Assembly: GCA_963751395.1 (NCBI GenBank)
Contig: CAVVUC010000001.1
Location: 1,674,001 to 1,738,000, forward strand
Source: CAVVUC01 sp963751395
Lineage (GTDB): Bacteria > Verrucomicrobiota > Verrucomicrobiia > Chthoniobacterales > Chthoniobacteraceae
Length of the DNA: 64,000 nucleotides
Direction: 5' to 3'
Shown: piece after piece, positions 17,223-25,575 of the stretch
Numbering within the stretch: the first letter of the stretch is position 1
Layout: the number at the start of each line of letters is the position of its first letter
Program-made: the position numbers and the translations under genes
Notes under the pieces: model-generated
The model's input: the letters and a program-made list of their open reading frames with translations, nothing else
Told to the model about the DNA's origin: nothing
The model's database searches: none

Positions 17223-18767
17223 ATGAGTCTGCGGTTGGCTGAGGGAAAACGTCTCCGCTGGGTTGATACGAGGCTCGAAAACGGTTTCTCAAATTTCCTT
17301 TTCGTCGATCAATACTACGCGGCGCATCCGGTTATGCGTCGGATTTTTTCGCTCGCGCGAAAGCGTGGATTCCAGTCCGTGCTCATCGAGGAACTTGATG
17401 CCGCCAACTGCCCCACACTTTCAGAGGAGGACGAGGCTCTCGCCAAACGCCAGCGCGATTTCACGGGCTCACGCGTCCACCGCTTCGCTTTTTTACGCGG
17501 ACTCCCGAATCAGCCCGTTACTGAGGGCGATTTCATCGGCAGCGCAATTTTCAAGACCGATTCCTTCTCCGGCCTGCCGCAGCCGCGTCAGCATGTTTAT
17601 GAGGCTGTGCTTCCGCCGCCACGAGGCGCGGCAGGAAACAACTTCGTTCATTGTGCCCGTTCATACGACTTCCATACGGGCGTCGGGAATTTCTCGGCGT
17701 CGGGCGTGCTTTACGCCCAACAAAACGACCTCACTTTCGTCTGCGCCCATGTCGCGTTACGCACGGCGCTGGCCTCGATTTTGCCTGCGGGCGATGTCAC
17801 CTACGCGAGGATCAACCAGCTTGCCGGGATTGACCACGAGACCGTCCAGGTCGGCAATGGAGGGCGCGGACTTGGTCCCGAGCAAATGGAAGCCGTGCTC
17901 AACGGTCTCGGCGTCGCCTACGAAAAAATCGTCCACGAACCGCACGCCAAGCCCCAGCCCCTCAACCTGCCCACCGACTACCAGCGCCACCTTTACGGCT
18001 GTATCGAGTCTGGCGCACCAGCCCTGCTGGGTTTTGAGTTGAACGATCCCGCCGCTGCGCCCGGCGAGGCAAGCCGCCACATCATTCCTGTGTTTGGCCA
18101 CACCTTCAATGAAGACGCATGGGTGCCGGAGGCTCAGCGGCATTACTTCTCCGGCGGTCTCAGCTACTATCCCAGCGAAAGCTGGCTCAGTGCCTTTGTC
18201 GCCCACGACGACAACTTCGGCCCTTACTATTGCCTCCCGCGCAATTTCCTGCGAAAAGATAATTTCCGACTCATCCTCGGTCTCAAGCGATTCCCCACTC
18301 TCTTCAGCGCGATGGAAGCCGAAACCCTTGCCTTTGGTTACGCGCAGATTCTCAGCGGCGTTTTTGACAAGACTCGTCAGGACTGGCTCGACCGCTTTTC
18401 CATCTTCACCCGCCTTGGCAGCCTCGTCATCCGGGCGCAATGCCTCACGCGGGAGGATTACCTCGGGCACCTCAGCTCACTCCAAGACTGGCAGGGCCAT
18501 CGGTTTGAGGAGCCGCTGCGGACGACGCTCGCTCAAACGCTGCCAGATTTTTTCTGGATGGCCGAACTTAGTGCCCCTGAGCTTTTCACCGCTTCCCGGC
18601 ACAAATTTGGCGAACTCCTCATTGCGGCAGATCGCCCCTCCGCGGCTGACCTCTCGCTCCTCATAGCGGCGCGTCTGCCCGGCCATGCGCTGTTGCGCAC
18701 CGCTGGAAACCTCTCCCTCCAGCCCACGCAGCTCGCCGGGCACACGCAGCTATTCACACGCACTTGA
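17223..18767 (+). CDS. Papain-like (C39-like) cysteine peptidase candidate
   Basis: 514 residues without signal peptide. The middle third has the order expected of a papain-fold enzyme: Gln166/167 then Cys174 at the start of a helix (AQQNDLTFVCAHVALRTAL), His286 or His293 (SRHIIPVFGHTF) after a beta segment, and an Asp/Asn pair (HDDNFGPYYC, 328-331). The N-terminal ~150 and C-terminal ~180 residues have no recognised domain. It is followed six bases later by a restriction-modification type protein, so it is probably a defence-linked protease or an inactive papain-fold scaffold. The catalytic assignment is from motif order only. Confidence 0.55.
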   Translation: MSLRLAEGKRLRWVDTRLENGFSNFLFVDQYYAAHPVMRRIFSLARKRGFQSVLIEELDAANCPTLSEEDEALAKRQRDFTGSRVHRFAFLRGLPNQPVTEGDFIGSAIFKTDSFSGLPQPRQHVYEAVLPPPRGAAGNNFVHCARSYDFHTGVGNFSASGVLYAQQNDLTFVCAHVALRTALASILPAGDVTYARINQLAGIDHETVQVGNGGRGLGPEQMEAVLNGLGVAYEKIVHEPHAKPQPLNLPTDYQRHLYGCIESGAPALLGFELNDPAAAPGEASRHIIPVFGHTFNEDAWVPEAQRHYFSGGLSYYPSESWLSAFVAHDDNFGPYYCLPRNFLRKDNFRLILGLKRFPTLFSAMEAETLAFGYAQILSGVFDKTRQDWLDRFSIFTRLGSLVIRAQCLTREDYLGHLSSLQDWQGHRFEEPLRTTLAQTLPDFFWMAELSAPELFTASRHKFGELLIAADRPSAADLSLLIAARLPGHALLRTAGNLSLQPTQLAGHTQLFTRT

Positions 18768-18773
18768 GACTGC

Positions 18774-21700
18774 ATGCCAGCCCTGACAATTAGGCAGTCC
18801 CACAAAGCCATCGCCGCCTACTACGAGTCGCTGGCCGCGTTCAAGACTCTCGGCACAGAGCACGAACTCGCGGTAAAGACCGCCTTTGCCACGCTGCTCG
18901 AAACGGCGGCCAAGCCCTTCGGCTGGAAGCTCGTCCCCGAGCATTCCATGCGGGCCAAAGGCGGCAAGCGCATCCAGCCCGACGGCACGCTCATGGATGT
19001 CTTCCGGCTGCACCACGGCCATTGGGAGGCAAAGGATTCCAGCGACGATCTCGCGAAAGAAATCCGCAAGAAAATCGACCTCGGCTATCCAACCGAAAAT
19101 CTGCTCTTCTGGGAGCCTCGCCGCGCCGTTCTCTATCAGCATGGCAACAAGGTCGCCAACGAAGCGCTCGATCAACCCACAGCGCTTCTCTCCATTCTCG
19201 GAAAGTTCCTCGAATTCGCCCCCGAGGCCATCGCGGAGTGGGAAGCCGCCGTCAAGGAGTTCAAAGACAAGGTGCCGCAACTCGGCAAAGCCCTCGCCGC
19301 GATCCTCAAAAAGGCGCGCAAGGAAAACCCGAAATATGCCGCCGCCTTTTCCGACTTCGTCACCGTCTGCCGTGGCTCGCTGAATCCCAATCTTTCCGAA
19401 CTGGCCGTCGAGGAAATGCTCGTCCAGCATCTCCTCACCGAGCGCATCCTGCGGAAGATTTTCGACATCGAAGACTTCCGCCAGCGCAACGTCATCGCCG
19501 CCGACATCGAGAAAGTCATCGCCACGCTGACGGCAAAACATTTCAGCCGCGACGACTTCCTCAAAGCGCTCGACCCCTTCTACAAGGCCATCGAGACCGC
19601 CGCCGAGACCTTCACCGACTTCACCGAAAAGCAGAAGTTCCTGAACATCGTCTATGAGCGGTTCTTCCAGGGCTTCGCGGTCAAGCAGGCCGACGTGCTC
19701 GGCGTCGTCTATACCCCGCAGCCGCTCGTGCAGTTCATGATCGCCAGCGTCGAGCACGTGCTGAAGGAGCACTTCGACACCACGCTCGGCGCGAAGGGGG
19801 TCCACATCTTCGACCCCTTCACCGGCACCGGCAATTTCATCGTGAACATCATGCAGCCCGAGCACATGCCCGGCTCGGCGCTGAAGCACAAATACGAGAA
19901 CGAGCTGCACTGCAACGAAGTGAGCCTGCTGCCCTACTACGTGGCCTCGATGAATATCGAGCACGCCTACTACGAGCGGATGCAGAGTTACGAATCCTTC
20001 GAGGGCATCTGCCTCGTGGACACCTTCGAGACGGTCGAGAAGGAGCAGGGCGAATTCGACATCTTCAACGAAGCCAACAGCGAGCGTGTGAAGAAGCAGC
20101 GCGCGGTGAAAGACCTCCGCGTCATCATCGCCAACCCGCCCTACAACGCGTGGCAGCAGGACGAGAACGACGACAACAAGAACCGCAAATACCCGGAGAT
20201 GGATCGCCGGGTGAAGCACACCTACAGCGACGACTCCGCCGCGCAGAACCGAAACTCGCTCGCAGATCCTTACATCAAAGCCTTTCGCTTCGCCTCCGAC
20301 CGCATCGGTGAGAGCGGCATTGTCTGCTACGTGAGCAACAACGGCTTCGTCGATGGCCTCGCCTGCGACGGCATGCGCAAGCATCTCGCCGAGGAATTCG
20401 ACCTCATCTACGTGCTCGATCTCGGCGGCAATGTGCGCAAGAACCCCAAACTCTCCGGCACCACGCACAACATTTTCGGCATTCAGGTCGGCGTGTGCGT
20501 CACGGTGCTCGTCCGCCTGCCTGGCGGGAAAAAAAGCGCGAAGCGCAAGGCGAAGATTCGCTACCATGCTGTGCCGGTGGACTGGCGGCGCGAGACAAAA
20601 GAGGAGTTCCTCAACAAGACCGAGTCCATCGCTGGCGTGCAGTGGGGCAAGCCGTTGGCGCCCGACAAGCGCTACAACTGGCTCCAGCGCGGGTTGCGCG
20701 ATGAGTTCGAAGAGTTCCTCCCATTAGGAGATCGTGATGCATGCGGACAGAACTTGCCGACCCCAGCCATATTTCGGGACTACAGCAACGGAGTGAAAAC
20801 TCAGCGCGATGCATGGGCCTTAAATTTCCAGCGCGAGGCGCTCGCGGCGAACATGGAACTCACCATCGACGCCTACAACGCAGAGGTCGAACGCTGGCGG
20901 CGTGCCAAGAAAAGGCCGAAGAAAGTTGACGACTTCATAGACTTCGAAGACAGGAAGGTTTCTTGGAGCGAATCATTGAAGAAAAATTTGGAACGTGGGG
21001 TTCTTGGTGAATTCGACGGGGAAAAAATCCGCCGGTCGATTTATCGCCCGTTCACGGCAAAGTGGCTCTACTTCGATAAGTTGATGAACGAGCGGAGGTA
21101 TGGGTTCCCCGAGATTTTTCCGACGCCGGAATCGGAGCGCAAGAACCTCGTGATTTGGGTCAAGGCAGGTGGCGATTGGCCGATGTTTCCGCTCGCGACG
21201 AACCGTATTTGCGACCTCCTCCCGCAAGGCGGCTCTCAGTGCTTTCCGCTCTACACCTACAGCACCGACGGCAAGGAGCGCCGCGACAACATCCCGCGCT
21301 CCACGCTCGACCGCTTCATCGCCCACTACGACGACGACACGATCACGCGGGAGCAGATTTTCCACTACGTCTATGCCGTGCTGCATCACCCGGACTACCG
21401 CGCGCGCTACGCCGAGAACCTCAAGCGCGAGCTGCCGCGGATCCCGCTGACGGGCACGGCGCAGGATTTCCACGCCTTCGCCACCGCGGGCCGCAAGCTG
21501 GCCGACCTGCATGTGGGCTACGAGTCGGTGAAGCCCTTCAAACTGAAGCGCATCGAAAACGACGCCGTGCCGCCGAACTGGCGCGTGGAGGCGATGAAGC
21601 TGACCAAGGAAGACGACGCCGTGATCTACAACGAATGGCTCACTCTCCATGGGATTCCGCCCGAGGCGCACGAATACCGGCTCGGCAACCGCAGCGCGCT

Positions 21701-21875
21701 GGCCTGGGTCATTGATCAATACCGCGTGGACCGCGACGCCGACGGCGAAATCCTCTCCGACCCCAACCCGCCCGACGACGAAGAAGCCATCGTGCGCCTC
21801 GTCGGGCAGGTCATCACCGTGAGCGTGGAGACGATTAAACTCATCAAAGCCCTGCCCGAATTGAAACTGCCATGA
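18774..21875 (+). CDS. Type ISP/IIG-like restriction nuclease-methyltransferase
   Basis: 1033-residue single-chain enzyme. The N-terminus has a PD-(D/E)xK-type nuclease pattern (Asp70 in QPDGTLMD, Glu85/Lys87 in WEAKD). A helical spacer leads to an N6-adenine methyltransferase: SAM motif I DPFTGTGNF (about 347-355) and catalytic NPPY (454-457, IIANPPYNAW). The C-terminal ~400 residues would be target recognition and helical domains. This matches type ISP enzymes such as LlaGI/LlaBIII in the nuclease and methylase parts but lacks the SF2 helicase. It is close to the C-terminal part of type ISP or to type IIG/IIL enzymes. It sits in an operon with a papain-like protein and two small proteins. 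Confidence 0.85.
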   Translation: MPALTIRQSHKAIAAYYESLAAFKTLGTEHELAVKTAFATLLETAAKPFGWKLVPEHSMRAKGGKRIQPDGTLMDVFRLHHGHWEAKDSSDDLAKEIRKKIDLGYPTENLLFWEPRRAVLYQHGNKVANEALDQPTALLSILGKFLEFAPEAIAEWEAAVKEFKDKVPQLGKALAAILKKARKENPKYAAAFSDFVTVCRGSLNPNLSELAVEEMLVQHLLTERILRKIFDIEDFRQRNVIAADIEKVIATLTAKHFSRDDFLKALDPFYKAIETAAETFTDFTEKQKFLNIVYERFFQGFAVKQADVLGVVYTPQPLVQFMIASVEHVLKEHFDTTLGAKGVHIFDPFTGTGNFIVNIMQPEHMPGSALKHKYENELHCNEVSLLPYYVASMNIEHAYYERMQSYESFEGICLVDTFETVEKEQGEFDIFNEANSERVKKQRAVKDLRVIIANPPYNAWQQDENDDNKNRKYPEMDRRVKHTYSDDSAAQNRNSLADPYIKAFRFASDRIGESGIVCYVSNNGFVDGLACDGMRKHLAEEFDLIYVLDLGGNVRKNPKLSGTTHNIFGIQVGVCVTVLVRLPGGKKSAKRKAKIRYHAVPVDWRRETKEEFLNKTESIAGVQWGKPLAPDKRYNWLQRGLRDEFEEFLPLGDRDACGQNLPTPAIFRDYSNGVKTQRDAWALNFQREALAANMELTIDAYNAEVERWRRAKKRPKKVDDFIDFEDRKVSWSESLKKNLERGVLGEFDGEKIRRSIYRPFTAKWLYFDKLMNERRYGFPEIFPTPESERKNLVIWVKAGGDWPMFPLATNRICDLLPQGGSQCFPLYTYSTDGKERRDNIPRSTLDRFIAHYDDDTITREQIFHYVYAVLHHPDYRARYAENLKRELPRIPLTGTAQDFHAFATAGRKLADLHVGYESVKPFKLKRIENDAVPPNWRVEAMKLTKEDDAVIYNEWLTLHGIPPEAHEYRLGNRSALAWVIDQYRVDRDADGEILSDPNPPDDEEAIVRLVGQVITVSVETIKLIKALPELKLP

Positions 21876-22120
21876 GACGCATTTCCAAAAACACGCCCAC
21901 CTTTGCCCTGCTCCGAGAAAAGCGCCGCCTCGCCGTGCGCAACCCGGAGAACGGCGCGCGCTTCACCATCTCCCTGCGCGACTGGCAATCCATGCTCTGG
22001 GCCGTGCGCGTGCATCCCGAGCCGCAATGGCGGCAGGCCGGCAACGCCTACACCACCGCGCACCGCATCCTGCCACGCACCCGCATCGAAGACTGGCTGG
22101 CGGAGCTGCAACTCGCCTGA
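21872..22120 (+). CDS. Small hypothetical protein, end of R-M operon
   Basis: 82 residues (MRRISKNTPTFALLREKRRL...WLAELQLA), basic, ATGA-coupled to the methyltransferase gene. Contains a Trp-rich helix region (LRDWQSMLWAVRVHPEPQW). No recognised family. The coupling implies a function tied to the restriction enzyme, for example an accessory or control protein. Confidence 0.65.
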   Translation: MRRISKNTPTFALLREKRRLAVRNPENGARFTISLRDWQSMLWAVRVHPEPQWRQAGNAYTTAHRILPRTRIEDWLAELQLA

Positions 22121-22129
22121 CTCCTGACT

Positions 22130-22807
22130 CTAACACGGCGAGACATTCGTTGGCATCCATCGGTGTTTCATCCAGTGCGGGGTTTCGGTGTCGGCGCTGC
22201 GGAACTGCATCGGATAGGGGGAATCGGCGCGCTTCATCACGATGCCCTCGTAGAACTCGCTTAGTCCGGTGGTGTTCCAGGTGCGGTTGATTTCCGGCAG
22301 GTCGTGCCACAAACTTTCCGCGTTGCCTGTGCCGTGCCGGCGCGGGCGACCGCCTTCCTCCCAAGCTGGCGCGAGACAGGCGTGGTGATGCGCCGGTTGT
22401 TCGGTGATCGGAAGAACGGGCAGGTCGCCGAGGTGGTGGCGGCGTTCCTCGTAGGTGAACGAGCGGTCGCTCAACGGCAGGAAGTCGAACACGATGAGCG
22501 TGCCGCGCCCGATGCCGTGCCGGCGTTCGAGGGCCTCGCAATCGAGCCATTCAACGATGTTCCCGCAGCAGTCGCGCAGGACGTTGAGCGCGCTGGCGAA
22601 TTCCTTCTCGATGGTGAGCCGTTTGCCGTGCCGGTTGAACATGGCGCCGGTGGGGACGTGGACGAGCGCGCGCCAGCCGTTGTATTTCGGTTCCACGAAC
22701 CAGCGGCCGATTTTTGGGCCGGCGTGTTCGAGAGCGCCGCCGTTGATCGGGCGGGCGGGATAGGAAGGAATGACCAATGACGAATGACCAATGACCAATG
22801 AATTCAT
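22130..22807 (-). CDS. ATP-dependent DNA ligase-type adenylation domain protein
   Basis: 225 residues. Nucleotidyltransferase motif I is VEPKYNGWRALV (adenylated Lys in KYNGWR). A GAMFNRHGKRL strand, motif III (EWLDCEAL), motif IV (FYEGIVMKRADSPYP) and a motif-V-like HWMKHRW follow. There is no OB-fold after motif V, so this is a minimal adenylation domain as in phage or LigD-type ligases. The first ~13 residues (MNSLVIGHSSLVI) are encoded by a CATTGGTCATT repeat, so the native start may have been replaced. Confidence 0.75.
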   Translation of the reverse strand: MNSLVIGHSSLVIPSYPARPINGGALEHAGPKIGRWFVEPKYNGWRALVHVPTGAMFNRHGKRLTIEKEFASALNVLRDCCGNIVEWLDCEALERRHGIGRGTLIVFDFLPLSDRSFTYEERRHHLGDLPVLPITEQPAHHHACLAPAWEEGGRPRRHGTGNAESLWHDLPEINRTWNTTGLSEFYEGIVMKRADSPYPMQFRSADTETPHWMKHRWMPTNVSPC

Positions 22808-22928
22808 GGGCGGGATTGGAATTTGGCGAGGTCGCGCAGGAGCTGGCCGATGTCGCGGAGGAATTCGCGCCAGAAGGAGGAAAGCATTTTGGATGGAAAG
22901 CCTGGCCGGCGCTGCGCGTCCGTTGCAG

Positions 22929-23285
22929 TTAGATTTTAGATTTTGGATTGAGGCAGAGTTTACGGCCTTGGAAGCCGATGGGCGCAGGCGCTGTAGCCGG
23001 GGACGTTGCTGTAGCCGGGGACGTTGAACCCGGCGGGTTTTTTACTTCCGCATTCCGAGATCCGCGTTCCGCAATTCCATACTCGTGGTGCGATTCGCAT
23101 TCGTTTTTGGCGCGGTTCATATCGACGAGCCGGGTGTGCTTGCACGATCGGGAGCCGTCGGAGGTGGTGCGCCGCGTCCAGCCGGGGCAGTTGCAGCTTG
23201 TGGTGGCGTCGCTGTATTGCAGCGTTTCGTAGGTGCCGCGTCCGCTGCTGGAGGCGAATGTCCAGACCTGTGCGATGGGATTCAT
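22929..23285 (-). CDS. Small SWIM-type zinc finger protein
   Basis: 118 residues from ATG 23285 (MNPIAQVWTFASSSGRG). Residues about 30-55 hold CNCPGW...RSCKHTR, the CxC...CxH pattern of a SWIM zinc finger, a DNA- or protein-binding module. After about residue 72 the reading passes through TTCCGCATTCCG and family-A repeats (giving PGSTSPATATSPATA), so the real protein probably ended near there. Hypothetical phage gene. Confidence 0.6.
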   Translation of the reverse strand: MNPIAQVWTFASSSGRGTYETLQYSDATTSCNCPGWTRRTTSDGSRSCKHTRLVDMNRAKNECESHHEYGIAERGSRNAEVKNPPGSTSPATATSPATAPAPIGFQGRKLCLNPKSKI

Positions 23286-23405
23286 GCTGAAAGTGGGAAG
23301 TGAGAGCGCGGAACGCGGAACTTGCTCCCACTTCCGACGGCCTCAACGTGGCCGGCTACAACGCCGTTCCGCATTCCGCATTCCGCATTCCGCATTCCGC
23401 GTTTG

Positions 23406-24113
23406 CTACACCTGCGGATACGCGGTGATGGGCAGGATCTCGTCGAGGGCCATGTTTTCCTCGGGCGTGAACAGCGTGTGGCGGCTTTCGTGGACGCCGG
23501 GGCCGGGCTTGATGCATTGTTTCGCCTCGATGCCGCTGGTGATGCCGAGTTCGGCGGCCTTTTCCAGCACGGCGTTGATGAACGGCTCCTGCAGCGCCTC
23601 GGGGATTTCGTCCATCTTGATGGCGAGCGTGGTGGACTGCCGGAAATGCGCGCCGGTGCGCTCCGGGCCGAGCAGGGCGACGAGCGGGGCGTCGTCGGAG
23701 AGCTTGCTGGTGTAGGCGTTCTTGAACACGAGCCGGATGTCTTTGCCGGTGCCGATGTTCACGAGCATGGTCGAGCCGGCATCGCCGCGCCCGTGCCAGT
23801 GGCGGAACCAGAACGGCTTGCCGAGAGCGCCCGCGCTTTTACTCAGGCTTTCGACGGTGCCCTTGAGCGCCTTGAACTCGGGCGACTTCTCCGCGAACAG
23901 CTTGAGGGTGTCGAGCAGTTCCTGCGACGGCTCGGTGATGAGCGGGTGCTCGGTTTTCTTTTCGGCAGTGGTTTTGACCAGCCCGCCGAGACTGATTTTT
24001 TTGACGCCTGTTGTAGCCGGGGACGCTGAACCCGGCGGGGCGGGAGCTTCCTTCGGCACGACGTGGAAGATCGGCGTCTCGGGAGCTGCTGGTTTTTGTT
24101 TGGCGACTGCCAT
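23406..24113 (-). CDS. Phage hypothetical protein with in-frame repeat
   Basis: 235 residues from ATG 24113 (MAVAKQKPAAPET). A disordered N-terminus holds an in-frame family-A repeat (24011-24040, read as PPGSASPATT). A folded alpha/beta part follows (PFWFRHWHGRGDAGSTMLV, KDIRLVFKNAYTS, VALLGPERTGAHFRQS). No family assigned. It is part of the minus-strand phage-like gene run and keeps good coding character despite the repeat. Confidence 0.7.
   Translation of the reverse strand: MAVAKQKPAAPETPIFHVVPKEAPAPPGSASPATTGVKKISLGGLVKTTAEKKTEHPLITEPSQELLDTLKLFAEKSPEFKALKGTVESLSKSAGALGKPFWFRHWHGRGDAGSTMLVNIGTGKDIRLVFKNAYTSKLSDDAPLVALLGPERTGAHFRQSTTLAIKMDEIPEALQEPFINAVLEKAAELGITSGIEAKQCIKPGPGVHESRHTLFTPEENMALDEILPITAYPQV
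24011..24040. repeat. Family-A repeat inside coding sequence
   Basis: TTGTAGCCGGGGACGCTGAA then CCCGGCGGGG. Antisense and in frame within the gene 23406-24113. Further copies at about 22993-23040 (double), 23337-23365, 24132-24161, 24186-24233 and 24837-24862 are intergenic or at gene ends. Confidence 0.8.
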
Positions 24114-24222
24114 GTTGCTTTTACCTTTCTGTTGTAGCCGGGGACGTTGGCCCCGGCGGGTTTGTTTGGTTTGAATTTCTCGCCTCCGGGTTCGGCGTCC
24201 CCGGCTACAGCACAGACCCCGG

Positions 24223-24438
24223 CTACAGGCTTTTTGTTTTGGTGAGTGCGCGGATGGTCGGGCGCAGTTGGCGCAGGGCGCGCGCGGCCTCCTCGAAATC
24301 CTCGTCGCGGTCGCACCATGTCCGGGAGCGGTCGTAATACTTCGATTCCTCGGGTGCGCTGGCGTCGAGCAGGCGGTTGGCCAGCATTTCAGCAATGTGG
24401 GCCACTTCCAGGAAACGTCGGTGTTCTTTGACGGTCAT
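24223..24438 (-). CDS. Small hypothetical phage protein
   Basis: 71 residues (MTVKEHRRFLEVAHIAEML...). Helical, with paired acidic/aromatic runs (ESKYYDRSRTW) and a basic tail. No domain recognised. It overlaps the 3' end of the gene upstream (24389-24796) by about 50 bases, as is usual in compact phage operons. Confidence 0.55.
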   Translation of the reverse strand: MTVKEHRRFLEVAHIAEMLANRLLDASAPEESKYYDRSRTWCDRDEDFEEAARALRQLRPTIRALTKTKSL

Positions 24439-24796
24439 GGTCGGTGAAGAAATCCTCAACGGCAGCAACGGAGAGCCTGCCGGAAACGACGGCGAGATAA
24501 CGGCCGGGTGGCAACGGGGTGGTGATGTTCCATGCCTTGCGGAACACCTCGTTGCTGTTTTCGAGCGACATCAGGCACGTCTGCGCGGGGATGCAGGCGG
24601 TGGTGAGAATGGCTTCGCGGTGTTCGGCGACGAGCCGGCGCGCTTCCGCCTCGTTGTCGCCGCGATTGAGCGCGCACGCCATGTCGAACGCGACGGGATC
24701 GGTGAGATCGAGCACCCAGAACACGGTGTCCGGGCCGCATAGGAGCTTCGCGGTGTCCATGTGGTAACGAAGCAAAAGGGAGACGGAGGATTTCAT
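24389..24796 (-). CDS. Hypothetical phage protein
   Basis: 135 residues from ATG 24796 (MKSSVSLLLRYHMDT). The first ~100 residues look native and soluble (DTVFWVLDLTDPVAFDMACA, PPGRYLAVVSGRLSV). The tail after about residue 115 overlaps the next gene and may be an extension. Its start overlaps the stop of the gene upstream (ATGA). Confidence 0.55.
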   Translation of the reverse strand: MKSSVSLLLRYHMDTAKLLCGPDTVFWVLDLTDPVAFDMACALNRGDNEAEARRLVAEHREAILTTACIPAQTCLMSLENSNEVFRKAWNITTPLPPGRYLAVVSGRLSVAAVEDFFTDHDRQRTPTFPGSGPHC

Positions 24797-25005
24797 TGGA
24801 AAGGCGGAACGGGGAGCGCGGAATGCGGAACGGCGTTGTAGCCGGCCACGTTGAGGCCGTCGGAAGTGGGAGGAACTTCCGCATTCCGCGATTCGACATC
24901 CAACTTTTCCAGCATGACGGCGAGATGGTCCGGGCTGAGCAGGTATTCGGCGGTTTCGGCGTCGATGACGATGCGTTCGCCAGTGCTGGTGGTGAGGTGA
25001 ACCAT
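24793..25005 (-). CDS. Small hypothetical protein ending in repeat
   Basis: 70 residues; the first ~38 (MVHLTTSTGERIVIDAETAEYLLSP split by position) look native. The remainder is read from family-A and TTCCGCATTCCG repeats (TSDGLNVAGYNAV). ATGA-coupled to the next gene. A family-B repeat begins six bases upstream of its start. Confidence 0.45.
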   Translation of the reverse strand: MVHLTTSTGERIVIDAETAEYLLSPDHLAVMLEKLDVESRNAEVPPTSDGLNVAGYNAVPHSALPVPPFQ

Positions 25006-25010
25006 AGGGA

Positions 25011-25085
25011 GGTTGATGGATGAGGGTTGATGGTTGATCGAAAGACCAAAGCGGAGCGTTCACTCAACCAAAGCGAAGCGTTCCT
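25011..25085. repeat. Family-B repeat at a gene start
   Basis: GGTTGATGGATGAGGGTTGA then a CCAAAGCGGAGCGTTC core and a second CCAAAGCGAAGCGTTCC. It lies directly 5' of the minus-strand start at 25005. Confidence 0.75.
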
Positions 25086-25100
25086 TTGAATGAGTCCGCT

Positions 25101-25385
25101 CTAACTCTCCAGCGCGCGCAGCCTTGCCTTGAATGTCTCGAACCCTTTGGGATTGAGGGCTGCCACGTCGGGCACCTGTGGAATGTGAAAGTGTTCCACA
25201 AGGAACTCGAAACTGTGAATGATGGTGTGCGTTTTCTTCGGCGCGGCGAGGAAGCGGTGCCGCCATCCGTTGTCGGCGGTGAGGACGATCATCAGCTCGC
25301 AGCCGGTGAGGGTGCAGAATTTCCGAGTTCCGAGTTCCGAGTTCCGATTCTCAGAGAATGTGATCCTCACTGTCTGCGTGGCCAT
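25101..25385 (-). CDS. Hypothetical phage protein
   Basis: 94 residues from ATG 25385 (MATQTVRITFSENRN). Mixed alpha/beta, with IIHSFEFLVEHFHIPQVPDV. The segment NSELGTRKF is encoded by a GAGTTCC tandem repeat at 25320-25350. Last gene before the TIR insertion on this strand. Confidence 0.5.
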   Translation of the reverse strand: MATQTVRITFSENRNSELGTRKFCTLTGCELMIVLTADNGWRHRFLAAPKKTHTIIHSFEFLVEHFHIPQVPDVAALNPKGFETFKARLRALES

Positions 25386-25575
25386 CGGGTAATGCCTGCT
25401 GGCGGTGAAGCCGGGAAAGGAGCGCCGGCACCGGAGCGACTCGAAATGGCGCATCCAACCAAGCCGCTCAATGGGACTGAGCGGCAACAAGGGGGAGTTC
25501 AAGAATTTAGGATTTGGGATAACGCCCTGTCGCGACCTGCAGTGCAGAAGAACTTCCGTTGTGCGCGAGAGTTAT

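Noticed and set aside
18750..20567. 605-codon open frame antisense to the methyltransferase gene
   Set aside because: It is the mirror of a high-GC real gene. Its translation is Val/Leu/Glu-rich without motifs, while the plus strand carries SAM and NPPY motifs.
18774..21875. PglX of a BREX or Pgl system
   Set aside because: An N-terminal nuclease pattern is present and no PglZ, BrxC or BrxA/B genes are adjacent, so a type ISP/IIG-like enzyme fits better.
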